Shown piece after piece: positions 1 to 7,626 of a stretch of 21,009 nt of DNA. The position numbers were made by a program, and so were the translations under genes. Origin of the DNA: CAYFJO01 sp964343305 (GTDB taxonomy: Bacteria > Planctomycetota > Planctomycetia > Pirellulales > Pirellulaceae); the NCBI GenBank assembly GCA_964343305.1, contig CAYFJO010000174.1, forward strand, positions 1 through 21,009, read 5' to 3'. The first letter of the stretch is position 1. Every line of letters begins with the position of its first letter. The notes beneath the pieces were generated by a model. That model did not search any database. It worked only from the letters and a program-made list of their open reading frames with translations, and was not told the origin of the DNA.

Positions 1-158
1 ATTAGTGCGCGCCGCTCAGGTGATCGAAATGCGCGCGAATCCGCCGTCGGTCCCATACACGAATCTCAGGACTCGTTCGTCACGAAAAAGTTTTGCTCGA
101 CAGATTTCAAAAGCGTGGTAGCTTGAAAGATTCGTTCTTTTTTTCAGGAGTAACGACG

Positions 159-545
159 ATGCCATTCAAATTCACGCTGTGCTGGGTGCCCCGAAAGAGA
201 AAAGGATATCGCGGTCGTTGGCGAAAGCGGTATCTCGGCAAGGACTACTACATGAAGACTAAGTGCACTGGCAAAACAACAGATCGGCCCGGATACCTAG
301 CGGCACTTCGGGAGTGGGAACGACTGAAAGCCTACATCGATAGATTCGGCCCGAAACCATATAACGAACATGGTGTTTTGATTCCGGAACATCAGCAATC
401 GACTACACAGCTAACGCAATCGATTTCAAATGATACTCATGTCGAATTTGGGAATCGCCTGAATATCCCCAATTTGATATCGAAGCCCACGGGGAAGCTG
501 CGTTTCTTCAACGTGAATTGCAAGAAACGGCTTTTCCTCTTCTAG
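159..545 (+). CDS. Short basic protein, possible truncated integrase-like N-terminus
   Basis: The start at 159 is preferred over the in-frame ATG at 93 because a Shine-Dalgarno match (CAGGAG, 145-150) lies 8 bases upstream. The first 80 or so residues are strongly basic and aromatic (KRKGYRGRWRKRYLGKDYY, then REWERLKAYIDRFG). This resembles the N-terminal segment of planctomycete phage-integrase-like proteins, in which a WRK-YxGKxYY element is followed by a linker. That assignment is from memory of the family and is not decisive. No catalytic R-H-R-Y core of a tyrosine recombinase is present, so a real recombinase would be truncated. The last 40 codons (from about 426) are the antisense of the TIR gene and read as low-quality protein, so the ORF was probably joined to foreign sequence near 420-440. 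Most likely a gene fragment; it could also be an unrelated small basic protein. Confidence 0.4.
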   Translation: MPFKFTLCWVPRKRKGYRGRWRKRYLGKDYYMKTKCTGKTTDRPGYLAALREWERLKAYIDRFGPKPYNEHGVLIPEHQQSTTQLTQSISNDTHVEFGNRLNIPNLISKPTGKLRFFNVNCKKRLFLF

Positions 546-827
546 TGCGAAGTGAATCTCTTTCTTGACGTGCTTGGATTCAACGGATTGCGGCGAGATG
601 AAGACGATGAAATAGGCACAGCCTTCAAGAGCTTTTGCGATCTCGTCCGGCCACTCGTTACCTGGATCGATTCCCTCGTCGTACCAGATCCGATGCCCCA
701 CATCATGTAGTCGTTGGATTTCGGGATAGACCCAAGCCTTGTCTTGATGTGAATAACTGACAAAAACGAATGGCTCGTCCCCGTCATACGCCTTAAATGG
801 CGGTTCGAATTGAATTTCATTCATCAT
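426..827 (-). CDS. Stand-alone TIR-domain protein
   Basis: The 133-residue protein is almost entirely a bacterial TIR domain. Box 1 is FVFVSYSHQDK (residues 20-30), followed by the RIWYDEGIDPGNEW loop, the IVFISPQSVES strand-turn, and HVKKE, whose Glu90 sits where the catalytic NAD-cleaving glutamate is found in TIR NADases. The domain ends abruptly just after the IGDIQAI segment, where TIR domains normally add a final helix, so the C-terminus may be clipped. The ATG at 827 and a second ATG at 824 are both possible; a GGTAGG-like site precedes them. The gene is minus strand and overlaps the end of the integrase-like ORF tail-to-tail by 120 bases. TIR proteins of this type act as NAD hydrolases or signalling effectors in anti-phage defence or as scaffolds. 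A defence role here is inference from domain type and position only. Confidence 0.85.
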   Translation of the reverse strand: MMNEIQFEPPFKAYDGDEPFVFVSYSHQDKAWVYPEIQRLHDVGHRIWYDEGIDPGNEWPDEIAKALEGCAYFIVFISPQSVESKHVKKEIHFALEEEKPFLAIHVEETQLPRGLRYQIGDIQAIPKFDMSII

Positions 828-842
828 TAGACCTACCGCACA

Positions 843-962
843 CTAACCATTCAAAACGAATTGGGCAACGAGATTCGCGATTACACCAAGAAGACTCAGT
901 AAAACATCAATTGCAGTGATTTTCACCGTCCAGTCATGCTCACGCAGCCATTCCGTTGTCAT
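843..962 (-). CDS. Possible 39-residue membrane peptide upstream of the TIR gene
   Basis: An ATG at 962-960 opens a 39-codon frame ending in TAG at 845-843, only 15 bases before the TIR start on the same strand. The product begins MTTEWLREHDW and then runs into a hydrophobic stretch (LLSLLGVIANLVAQFVL, near residues 21-37) long enough for one membrane span. The Shine-Dalgarno site is weak, and an ORF this short could be chance. If real, the gene would be co-transcribed with the TIR gene and could anchor or regulate it. I do not recognise a family. Confidence 0.3.
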   Translation of the reverse strand: MTTEWLREHDWTVKITAIDVLLSLLGVIANLVAQFVLNG

Positions 963-1199
963 AAATGGCGGTTGCCTGCCAGTTGATGGATCTGGGTCGA
1001 CATTTGTTTCACTTTTTTCCAATCCGTGTCAAGACGGCGATGTCTGGCAATGTTCGCACCGCCAAATCATCCATCGATTTCCGTGCGTGGCGGCGGTCGA
1101 TCGTCTGTGGTGCGTTGTCATTCACGGTGACAACCTGCTCAATCGACTTCGTCGAAGAGGTGAAGGCCTACCTATTTCTCATCTCGACGGGTTTTAGAC
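963..1199. other. Gap between the methyltransferase and TIR units
   Basis: No convincing gene is seen here on either strand; the plus-strand open frames have no protein-like features. On the minus strand a TTGACA hexamer (1032-1027) could be a -35 element for the TIR unit, but the matching -10 position (1009-1004, AAACAA) is poor, so no promoter is claimed. Confidence 0.4.
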
Positions 1200-1718
1200 T
1201 CATTTCGTGGCAACGATGCGAAAGTCTCGATCGGGAACGTGGTGCTGGGCGTGTTCGATTCGAATGGCACGGAAATCGAACCCGCCATGTTCGGCAAGCT
1301 GAAGCCGCAAAGTGTCAGGTGTGTATCCCCATCGATGACCGTAGGAAGGATCTTCGTGCTGCGGATCGCCATAAAAAACATGCATGTGGTAGCTCACGGA
1401 GTTTTTGTAGCGTCCCAGGAATGAGCGGCAAGCGATTTCGAGATTCGGGCACTCTAGAATCAGTTGACCGCCGTCACAGAGGATCGAATAGATTTGGCTT
1501 GCCAATTGATCGGCCTGCCATTTGTAGAAATGTTCCCACACGTGGATTCCTTCAACGGCCGCCCACTTTCGACTGGTAACCGAGAAAGGGAGTGGCGGAA
1601 TCTCGGCAACCAAGTCTGCCGTCTCGTGACTATCGAGGTGGACCCATCCTTTGGTCCCTTTGCCACGTTGACCAATTCGCAATTTCGGGCCGGCTACTTC
1701 TGATTTCTGCATCATCAT
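1200..1718 (-). CDS. Short class I SAM-dependent methyltransferase
   Basis: The 172-residue protein matches the short type of predicted SAM methyltransferase often found in polysaccharide loci. It has a glycine-rich motif I (LRIGQRGKGTKGW, residues 13-25), then VHLDS, a DLVAEIPPLPF segment, the HVWEHF element (59-64) that replaces the usual HVLEH, and GGQLILECPN, the strand-4/5 region after the post-I helix. Motif I is GxRGxG rather than the usual GCG, so cofactor affinity may differ. The substrate cannot be read from sequence; a sugar hydroxyl or carboxyl in the glycan made by the neighbouring glycosyltransferase is a reasonable guess. Its ATG at 1718 overlaps the glycosyltransferase stop as ATGA, implying coupled translation. 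Two further in-frame ATG codons follow immediately, so the exact start is uncertain by up to two codons. Confidence 0.75.
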   Translation of the reverse strand: MMMQKSEVAGPKLRIGQRGKGTKGWVHLDSHETADLVAEIPPLPFSVTSRKWAAVEGIHVWEHFYKWQADQLASQIYSILCDGGQLILECPNLEIACRSFLGRYKNSVSYHMHVFYGDPQHEDPSYGHRWGYTPDTLRLQLAEHGGFDFRAIRIEHAQHHVPDRDFRIVATK

Positions 1719-3994
1719 CTCATGTGTTTGCCAACACTCATTGCAAGACTTTGTTCGGTCAGGGTGTCGAATCTGATTCCGAGCCGCCTGAGTACCACAG
1801 GAAGCGCGAGTTGGTCACGTGGAGTTCCCGACACAATTTCGCGCCACCAAGCCAGATTGAAAGAATTCGTGGCCGGACTGTGACGACGAATGATAACGCC
1901 GCCCATCCACAAACCGTAGCCGGCCGGATGGCCTTCTTTTCGGTAGCGGGCAATTGCTTTCGAGATCTTGTTTGGGTCGCCGCGCCGAATACGAAGACAA
2001 TGCTCAGCCTCTTCGTAAATACAGCCGCGCCTGGGATGTTTCACTAACGCCAGATCGGTTCGAAACTGTTCCAGGACACTGTTGAATGCCTTGGCCTCGA
2101 CACGTCCGTCAATCCACACAGACAGATCACAATCCAGCACTTCGTGAGCCAAGACCTTATGGCGTTTGGCTTGCATCAATGGATCGCCCGTCGGCTTGAC
2201 ATATCGAATCTGCCAAACTTTTGAAGTGAGTCGTGGATTGTCTGTAAAACAAACATACCGAGCGCCCGGACAGGGTTCCGCCGGATCGATCAATTGATCA
2301 TATCCGCCAAAAATAGCGGTATAGATCACCGACGACTCTCTGGATAAGAGCCGATCCATCGCCGCGAGGTAGTGGATATCGCGAAACGGCTCGGGGGTCA
2401 GATTGCAATCCAGCGCCTGTCGCATCGCATCGGCTAACTGTGCTGACGTGAAATCAACGGGCACAGTCGGAATATTGGGAAATCGAGACATCGCTGCTGG
2501 ACAATTCGTTGAAACGGCTGGAATCCCCGCAGCAGCGGCATTCTCCAGTTTTATCTGAGGCTTACAATACTTGTTCAATTCGCTGTCGTACGGTCGCAGT
2601 CGCAGCGACAAGACAAGCGACGAGCCCTCTAGCACGTCAACCTCGGGCCCCATGACGAATCGTTTACCGATCATCTGGCATGCCTTCTGAATCCGCTCAA
2701 GTCCAGATTCAACGAATCGCGACAAGCCAGCGTAAACAACAGGCCCGTCAGGGTCCATCCAACTCTCACGCACCCCCGAATCGCTTTGATGTGGTACGAG
2801 GTGAACACCTACATGCGATGGTAACGCTTGGCGCATCACATCAAAACAAGCCTGACTCGTAGCGATGATGTCATCGAATCGAAGTGCGCTGTACTTTGAC
2901 CGCCAATACTCAATTGGATCTGTTTTCAAGTTCTCAGCAAAAAAAGAATCAAGTGGGTCGAAAACGAGTCGATCGCAGCGACGACGAATTGTTTCAGCAC
3001 AATAATCGTTCTTGATCGCAATCACAGTCCTTCGACGTGCCATTCCACGAACTTGTCCCGGTTCGATGAATTTGCAGCCGAGATGTTGAGCCAGAATCTC
3101 GCCACGCATTCTGACTCCACCATATTTTCGGTTTCCAATGACGGCTACATCTTTGGACATTTGTCTTGTCAAAGCCCTCTTCGAAGTAGCTTCATTGGTC
3201 CGCGTTCGAAAATGCGCGTACACGGATGTTGTATCGAGCCCCAGTTCTTCAAAGCCGATGACGTAATTCCGCAAGACATCTGCCTTGTGGACCGGGTACG
3301 GCACCCCATGGGGTCGCTGGAAACGATGCGTCCATCTCAGCCACGGACAGCAGAGCACATTCCCACCTGACCTGCGGACTTTCTCCATCACATACGACTC
3401 GCAGCCACCAAACCCTCGAAACTCAGGGTGAAATCCCACCCATTTGTCCCGACGGCACGAGAACAGTCCCATGCCTTGTTGCCAAATCACAAAGCATTCA
3501 TTGTCTGGATCCCTGCCCCGTTCGTCGATTTCCCAAACCCCGCATGCTCCAGCACTCCACTGTGGTCGTTGATGAGTCGCCGCAAGGTCACCGGAATCGC
3601 TCAGCAACGGGCCAGTTAATAGATCCGCACAGGTCGGATTCGCCAAGTAATACTCCAACAGGCGTTGAACTGCGCCTGGTACCAACAACACGTGGCTGTC
3701 GAGGCACAGCACTGCTTCGCCCGTAGCCTGTCGAAAGACTTCGTTGCGGGCCTGAGCTGTGCCGATTGGTTTGGGAAACTCATGGTACTTTCCGTTGGGA
3801 ACGCGGTTGCGGACCCACTCGCGCGTCATCCTTCCTCGTTGGGAAGCGGGGTTGTTGTCGATGACAAGGATTTCACAATCCCCCATGACCTCACGATGGT
3901 GATTCATTAGAGACGTCAAAGTAAAGTACACGCCATCGAAATCATCGAAGGTCGCGATGCCAATCGTTAGTCGAGGGTTATTCACGGTGTTCAT
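1715..3994 (-). CDS. Three-domain glycosyltransferase (GT2, GT-B-like, TOD1/MUCI70)
   Basis: This 759-residue protein has three sugar-transferase-like parts. Residues about 8-250 are a GT2 (GT-A fold) domain: LTIGIATFDDFDGVYFTL, EILVIDNNP, and LDSHV (98-102) where the metal-binding DxD normally lies, followed by GGCESYVMEKVRRSG. Residues about 285-515 look like a GT-B transferase, with YGGVRMRGEILAQHL and the donor-site-like KPQIKLENAAAAGIP. Residues 554-759 match the TOD1/MUCI70 (DUF616) family: YTAIFGGYDQL at the start, VCFTDN, the WIDGRV element, CIYEEAEHC, and RDQLALP near the end. There is no signal peptide or membrane segment, so it should act in the cytoplasm on nucleotide-sugar donors. 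It starts in an ATGA overlap with the HTH gene and ends in one with the methyltransferase gene. Which domains are active is unknown; the DxH in GT2 is unusual. Confidence 0.8.
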   Translation of the reverse strand: MNTVNNPRLTIGIATFDDFDGVYFTLTSLMNHHREVMGDCEILVIDNNPASQRGRMTREWVRNRVPNGKYHEFPKPIGTAQARNEVFRQATGEAVLCLDSHVLLVPGAVQRLLEYYLANPTCADLLTGPLLSDSGDLAATHQRPQWSAGACGVWEIDERGRDPDNECFVIWQQGMGLFSCRRDKWVGFHPEFRGFGGCESYVMEKVRRSGGNVLCCPWLRWTHRFQRPHGVPYPVHKADVLRNYVIGFEELGLDTTSVYAHFRTRTNEATSKRALTRQMSKDVAVIGNRKYGGVRMRGEILAQHLGCKFIEPGQVRGMARRRTVIAIKNDYCAETIRRRCDRLVFDPLDSFFAENLKTDPIEYWRSKYSALRFDDIIATSQACFDVMRQALPSHVGVHLVPHQSDSGVRESWMDPDGPVVYAGLSRFVESGLERIQKACQMIGKRFVMGPEVDVLEGSSLVLSLRLRPYDSELNKYCKPQIKLENAAAAGIPAVSTNCPAAMSRFPNIPTVPVDFTSAQLADAMRQALDCNLTPEPFRDIHYLAAMDRLLSRESSVIYTAIFGGYDQLIDPAEPCPGARYVCFTDNPRLTSKVWQIRYVKPTGDPLMQAKRHKVLAHEVLDCDLSVWIDGRVEAKAFNSVLEQFRTDLALVKHPRRGCIYEEAEHCLRIRRGDPNKISKAIARYRKEGHPAGYGLWMGGVIIRRHSPATNSFNLAWWREIVSGTPRDQLALPVVLRRLGIRFDTLTEQSLAMSVGKHMR

Positions 3995-4275
3995 GGAGTC
4001 TCTGTCGTCTTCGGAAAATACGGCGGGATGGTGGTCGTCGGATCGATAGGATCACCTTCCCTCTCGCGTTTTGGCGATTCTGACGGTCGGCATGCTCCCT
4101 GGCTTGTGCACAACAAATCGTCAAGCGCCAGGATGCCAGCAACTAAGAAAGTATCGCTCCATCGATGAACTTGTGACTCAGTGACGCCAAAACGATCGGC
4201 GACGCAACTTGCCGTTACGTCGCCTCGCAGCATCGCAAGAACGGAAGTCTGAACAGAAACATGTTGCGAACTCAT
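3991..4275 (-). CDS. Small helix-turn-helix protein heading the glycosyltransferase operon
   Basis: The start at 4275 is chosen over the longer frame from 4383 because GGAGAAG lies 6 bases upstream and the longer N-terminus is not protein-like. The 94-residue product carries a helix-turn-helix of the type seen in transposase orfA and related small proteins: VLAMLRGDVTASCVADRFG, VTESQVHRW (residues about 12-39), then DTFLVAGILALDDLL. The tail is rich in proline, charged residues and threonine (EREGDPIDPTTTIPPYF) and looks disordered. No transposase catalytic gene follows; instead the stop overlaps the start of the three-domain glycosyltransferase as ATGA. It may be a transcriptional regulator of this operon or a domesticated transposase-type HTH. 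The function is not recognised beyond the fold. Confidence 0.6.
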   Translation of the reverse strand: MSSQHVSVQTSVLAMLRGDVTASCVADRFGVTESQVHRWSDTFLVAGILALDDLLCTSQGACRPSESPKREREGDPIDPTTTIPPYFPKTTETP

Positions 4276-4371
4276 TTGAGACTTCTCCAAAACATAAGAA
4301 CAGTGAATTGATGCTCGTGTGGAAACAGCGCAAAGTAAGGCGATGACGCGAGATGCGAGTGAGTGGCAGTA

Positions 4372-4380
4372 TGTTATAAT
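4372..4380 (+). promoter_or_regulatory. Possible extended -10 promoter for the sulfatase gene
   Basis: TGTTATAAT combines a perfect TATAAT hexamer (4375-4380) with the TGn extension, about 95 bases before the sulfatase start. No good -35 hexamer lies 17 bases upstream, which is tolerable for extended -10 promoters. The site is in the divergent gap with the HTH gene. Confidence 0.35.
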
Positions 4381-4475
4381 CACATCGCATCGAGCTTGGA
4401 GCGGTTTCAGGCTAGACCAAAATACGAGATTTCTGATTGCTGAAAATAGGGCAAGGAGTCTCGGTATCTCACTGA

Positions 4476-5921
4476 ATGGGACCTTTGCACATGCACCATC
4501 AATCCCTTACATTGCTCGCACCGATCTTGCTCGCGGCATTGTGGCCTGGACGCGTTGATGCCGATGACGCGTCAGACCCGGCGCGACCCAACATCATTTA
4601 CATCATGGTGGACGATCTTGGGTACGGCGACCTCGGCTGTTACGGTCAAGAGGTGATCCAGACGCCAAACATCGACCAACTCGCGGCCGAGGGGATGAAG
4701 TTCACCGATCACTACGCGGGCCATACCGTTTGTCGGCCATCGCGGTTAGTTCTGTGGCTCGGTCAGCATGTTGGGCACACAGGGTTGACAGGAAACCGCT
4801 CGCGAAGCCTTACTTCGAAAGAGCAGACCGTTGCACGGCTGCTCAAGGGCGCAGGTTATGCGACCGGTGGAGTCGGCAAATGGGCGCTTGGCAATGTGAA
4901 TCAACCATCTGAGATTGACAACGCTGGTCACCCCAACCGCAATGGTTTCGACTACTGGTACGGTTACATGAACCAAGGCAATGCTCACAATTATTATCCG
5001 ACCTTCCTCTGGGAAAATGACAAGCAAGTCAAGTTGCCTGGCAACGAGATCGATCCAGCACCAGCGAGCCGGGGCCGTGTTTCGTCGAAGCGTGTCACCT
5101 ACTCCCACGACTTATTGACCGCCGCCGCCTTTCGATTCATCGAACGAAACAAAGGCACGCCGTTCTTGCTGCACATGCACTGGACGATTCCACATGCCAA
5201 TAACGAAAGTGGTCGATTGAAAGGTGACGGTATGGAAGTCCCCGACTACGGGATTTACGCCGACAAAGACTGGCCAACACCAGAAAAAGGTTTTGCCGCA
5301 ATGATCACTCGGATGGATGCGGACGTGGGGCGACTGCTCAAACTGCTGAAGAAGCTGAATCTCGACGAGAAGACACTTGTTGTTTTCACATCCGACAACG
5401 GGCCACACAGCGAAGGGGGCCACAAGCACGAGTACTTCAATTCCAACGGCGCCCTCACTGGTTTCAAGCGTTCGATGCACGAAGGGGGAATTCGCGTGCC
5501 GATGATTGCACGCTGGCCCGATAAGATTGCCGCTGGCACCGTTTCAGATCATCCATCGGGATTCTACGACTTTTTGCCGACCGCCTGCGAATTGGCTGGT
5601 ATAAAGCCACCCGAAAAGATCGACGGTATCTCGTATTTGCCAACACTTTTGGGACAAAACGATCAACAAAAGAAACACAAATACCTGTACTGCGCGAGCC
5701 AGGAGGGCGCGACTTCCGTTGGCGTAAGGTTTGGCAAGTGGAAACTCGTGAAATATCGTTCCAAGAAAACTGGTTCGCCAAATCCGCAGATTGAGCAGGA
5801 TTCTTCCTGGCGACTGTACGATCTTTCAGAAGACATTGGCGAACAGAACAATTTGGCCAAAAAACGCCCTGACGTCGTCAAGCAGATCATCCATCTCCTC
5901 AAAAGAGACGGTCTGTTGTGA
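4476..5921 (+). CDS. Secreted type I sulfatase (arylsulfatase A-like)
   Basis: The protein hydrolyses sulfate esters, probably on sulfated polysaccharides, after export. A hydrophobic signal segment (SLTLLAPILLAALWPG) ends near RVDA before DDASD. Core motifs are IMVDDLGYGDLGCYG (metal-binding Asp pair, residues 46-47), CRPSR beginning at Cys86 (converted to formylglycine in active enzymes), GVGKWALG (Lys135), TSDNGPH, and SMHEGGIRVPMIARWP. The extended signature normally reads CxPSR-x4-TG, but here the Thr position is Leu95 (CRPSRLVLWLG), which may weaken recognition by the formylglycine-generating enzyme. The length of 481 residues is normal for planctomycete sulfatases. An in-frame ATG at 4491 would give a shorter, also credible signal peptide; the AAGGAG at 4453-4458 is rather far from either start. 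No dedicated sulfatase-maturase gene is seen in the window. Confidence 0.93.
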   Translation: MGPLHMHHQSLTLLAPILLAALWPGRVDADDASDPARPNIIYIMVDDLGYGDLGCYGQEVIQTPNIDQLAAEGMKFTDHYAGHTVCRPSRLVLWLGQHVGHTGLTGNRSRSLTSKEQTVARLLKGAGYATGGVGKWALGNVNQPSEIDNAGHPNRNGFDYWYGYMNQGNAHNYYPTFLWENDKQVKLPGNEIDPAPASRGRVSSKRVTYSHDLLTAAAFRFIERNKGTPFLLHMHWTIPHANNESGRLKGDGMEVPDYGIYADKDWPTPEKGFAAMITRMDADVGRLLKLLKKLNLDEKTLVVFTSDNGPHSEGGHKHEYFNSNGALTGFKRSMHEGGIRVPMIARWPDKIAAGTVSDHPSGFYDFLPTACELAGIKPPEKIDGISYLPTLLGQNDQQKKHKYLYCASQEGATSVGVRFGKWKLVKYRSKKTGSPNPQIEQDSSWRLYDLSEDIGEQNNLAKKRPDVVKQIIHLLKRDGLL

Positions 5922-6004
5922 CGTGGCCGCCAACTCCAGAACAGCAGCACGCGAGCATCCTGCGGTTGCATGGCTCGCACCTTTAGGCTGTTGGGGATCA
6001 GGCA

Positions 6005-7390
6005 CTATGAACCAGACTTATAGTCCGCTGGCAGCAGCTCTTCCACGGAATCAACAATCAAATCCTCAACGGGCGGAGCAAGCCGGGTCGGTCGCGCATA
6101 GTAGATCATCGAACCGTCAGCTTCATATCCGCCTTCACGCAGGACTCGTCTGGATGCGATGTAGCACGGTACGTCGTTGGCATAGGCGGTGATCCAAAGT
6201 CGGCTGGCATCGAACTCGTCTTTCAGACGAATTGCATAATCCACGACGACTTCGCCACCGAGAAAAACAATGGCCAAATCATCACCAAACGTCCATGTCG
6301 CCACCGGGTAGGAAATCGACGCTGGCAGCTTCTCTCCGGCGTCCAGTCGATCAAGAAACTTGCGGGCGTGATACGCTGTCGCACGCCGCTGTTCTTTCGT
6401 CTTCGCTTCCCACTGCTCGCGAGTGGGAAGCTTGTCAAACGGCAAATCAATCTTCCGCAACTGGCAATGCGGATTCGGATCGATCGGTTTCAGGCCGGCC
6501 TTCAGCAGTCGAGCGACTTCATCTGCCAACGCTCGACCATGTTGCCTGGCGTGTTCGAGTTCACCGCGTGGTTTCGGGTTGGCATCCGCGCCGCAGCCGA
6601 TCGTGATGAGTGCCACGGCGCCGGGATGGTCGTTCTCGATATAGTCCTGTGCAAAACCCGACCAGTCGCCGCTGATCTGATTGAAGCTGCCGGTCAGTGT
6701 GGTGCAATGGCAAGCGTAGTTCGCAACCACGGCTAGCAGCTTTCCCCCGGTCTCCCTGGCGACAAGAATCGGCAGGCTATGATCGACCGGACCATCCGGC
6801 TGCTCGCCGAAACCAGCCCACTTGCTGTTCCTCAGTACTCGTCGGTTCCCTGCAAACGAGACGGTTCCTTGGGACCATGCCAGATGTGCCGGTCGACGAT
6901 TTGCGAGTGCATCAACGGCGACTTGCACCATCTTCTCGATCAGCTCGCCAGTGTATCTGTCGATCCGTTGCTGCTGATCATCCGGAATGTCCTCTCCAAA
7001 AAGGTACGGTGCCCAGTCGGTCAAACAAGGCGCCGTATGCGAATGGCTGACGGACACGGCAAGTCGTTCCGAGCGGATCTTTGCCGTCTCGTTCAACCGT
7101 TTCGCAACGGCGTCACGGATGGCGGGAGTCATGCCGCAATTTTCCACCGTGATTAGCACGGCCGGACCATCGCCTTCATCGCTGCCAATTGCCAGTGCCT
7201 TCGCCCAGATCTTCTGCGCAACTTTCTCCGATTCAGTGCGGCGATTTCCGTATCCAGTGAGACGAATTGGATAGTTCGGCGTGATATCTGTTTTTGCAGC
7301 GCCAGCGGGAACGACCGCATTAGCTGCACCGCACGGATTCAAAACCGACAAACAAGTGATCCAGCAGATCGCTAACGTCAAAGCTTGCAT
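6005..7390 (-). CDS. Neutral/alkaline ceramidase-like secreted hydrolase
   Basis: The start at 7390 is chosen because GGGAGG lies 6 bases upstream and the frame then opens with a clean signal peptide (hydrophobic residues 3-19, cleavage near GAANA). The 461-residue protein matches the N-terminal domain of neutral/alkaline non-lysosomal ceramidases: AGAAKTDITP near the mature N-terminus, SHSHTAP (His116, His118) and NYACHCTTL (His228) as zinc ligands, ISGDWSG, GCGADANPKPRG, and FLGGEVVVDYAIRL near the end. Full ceramidases are longer and add a C-terminal domain missing here; the short form is common in planctomycetes and its true substrate is not established. It may cleave an amide or ester of a lipid or polymer. 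It is convergent with the sulfatase, with 83 bases between the stops. Confidence 0.85.
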   Translation of the reverse strand: MQALTLAICWITCLSVLNPCGAANAVVPAGAAKTDITPNYPIRLTGYGNRRTESEKVAQKIWAKALAIGSDEGDGPAVLITVENCGMTPAIRDAVAKRLNETAKIRSERLAVSVSHSHTAPCLTDWAPYLFGEDIPDDQQQRIDRYTGELIEKMVQVAVDALANRRPAHLAWSQGTVSFAGNRRVLRNSKWAGFGEQPDGPVDHSLPILVARETGGKLLAVVANYACHCTTLTGSFNQISGDWSGFAQDYIENDHPGAVALITIGCGADANPKPRGELEHARQHGRALADEVARLLKAGLKPIDPNPHCQLRKIDLPFDKLPTREQWEAKTKEQRRATAYHARKFLDRLDAGEKLPASISYPVATWTFGDDLAIVFLGGEVVVDYAIRLKDEFDASRLWITAYANDVPCYIASRRVLREGGYEADGSMIYYARPTRLAPPVEDLIVDSVEELLPADYKSGS

Positions 7391-7481
7391 CCTGCACCTC
7401 CCGATGCCACAGCAGTCACATTTACACGCAACCATCATACCTCACACGCACCCGCAAGTCACCCACGCGACACTCGGATCG

Positions 7482-7531
7482 CCGGGCAGCAGTCAACATC
7501 GAACAATGGGATGCTTGCCTGCGCTGCCCGG
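7482..7531. repeat. 9-bp inverted repeat upstream of acr3
   Basis: CCGGGCAGC (7482-7490) and its exact reverse complement GCTGCCCGG (7523-7531) are separated by 32 bases in the 236-base gap between the ceramidase-like and ACR3 genes. The arms could form a stem in RNA or bind a dimeric regulator. No arsR gene or recognisable ArsR box is visible, so a link to arsenic control is speculative. Confidence 0.4.
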
Positions 7532-7626
7532 AGTTCGAGCACCGCTACAAGCTCTGCATTGGGCACCTTATATTGCAGGCTGCGATCACCAGCGAATGAC
7601 TCGTGTCTCACAAATGAAGGATTGCG

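Noticed and set aside
93..158. ATG at 93 as the start of the integrase-like ORF
   Set aside because: The ATG at 159 has a good Shine-Dalgarno site and begins the basic protein-like sequence; the extra 22 residues look non-coding.
1004..1032. TTGACA with 17-base spacing as a promoter for the TIR unit
   Set aside because: The corresponding -10 hexamer (AAACAA) matches the consensus at only two positions.
5922..6004. Inverted hexamers GCGAGC/GCTCGC (5951-5978) between the convergent sulfatase and ceramidase-like genes as a shared terminator
   Set aside because: Only six pairs with a 16-base loop and no T-run on either side; too weak to call.
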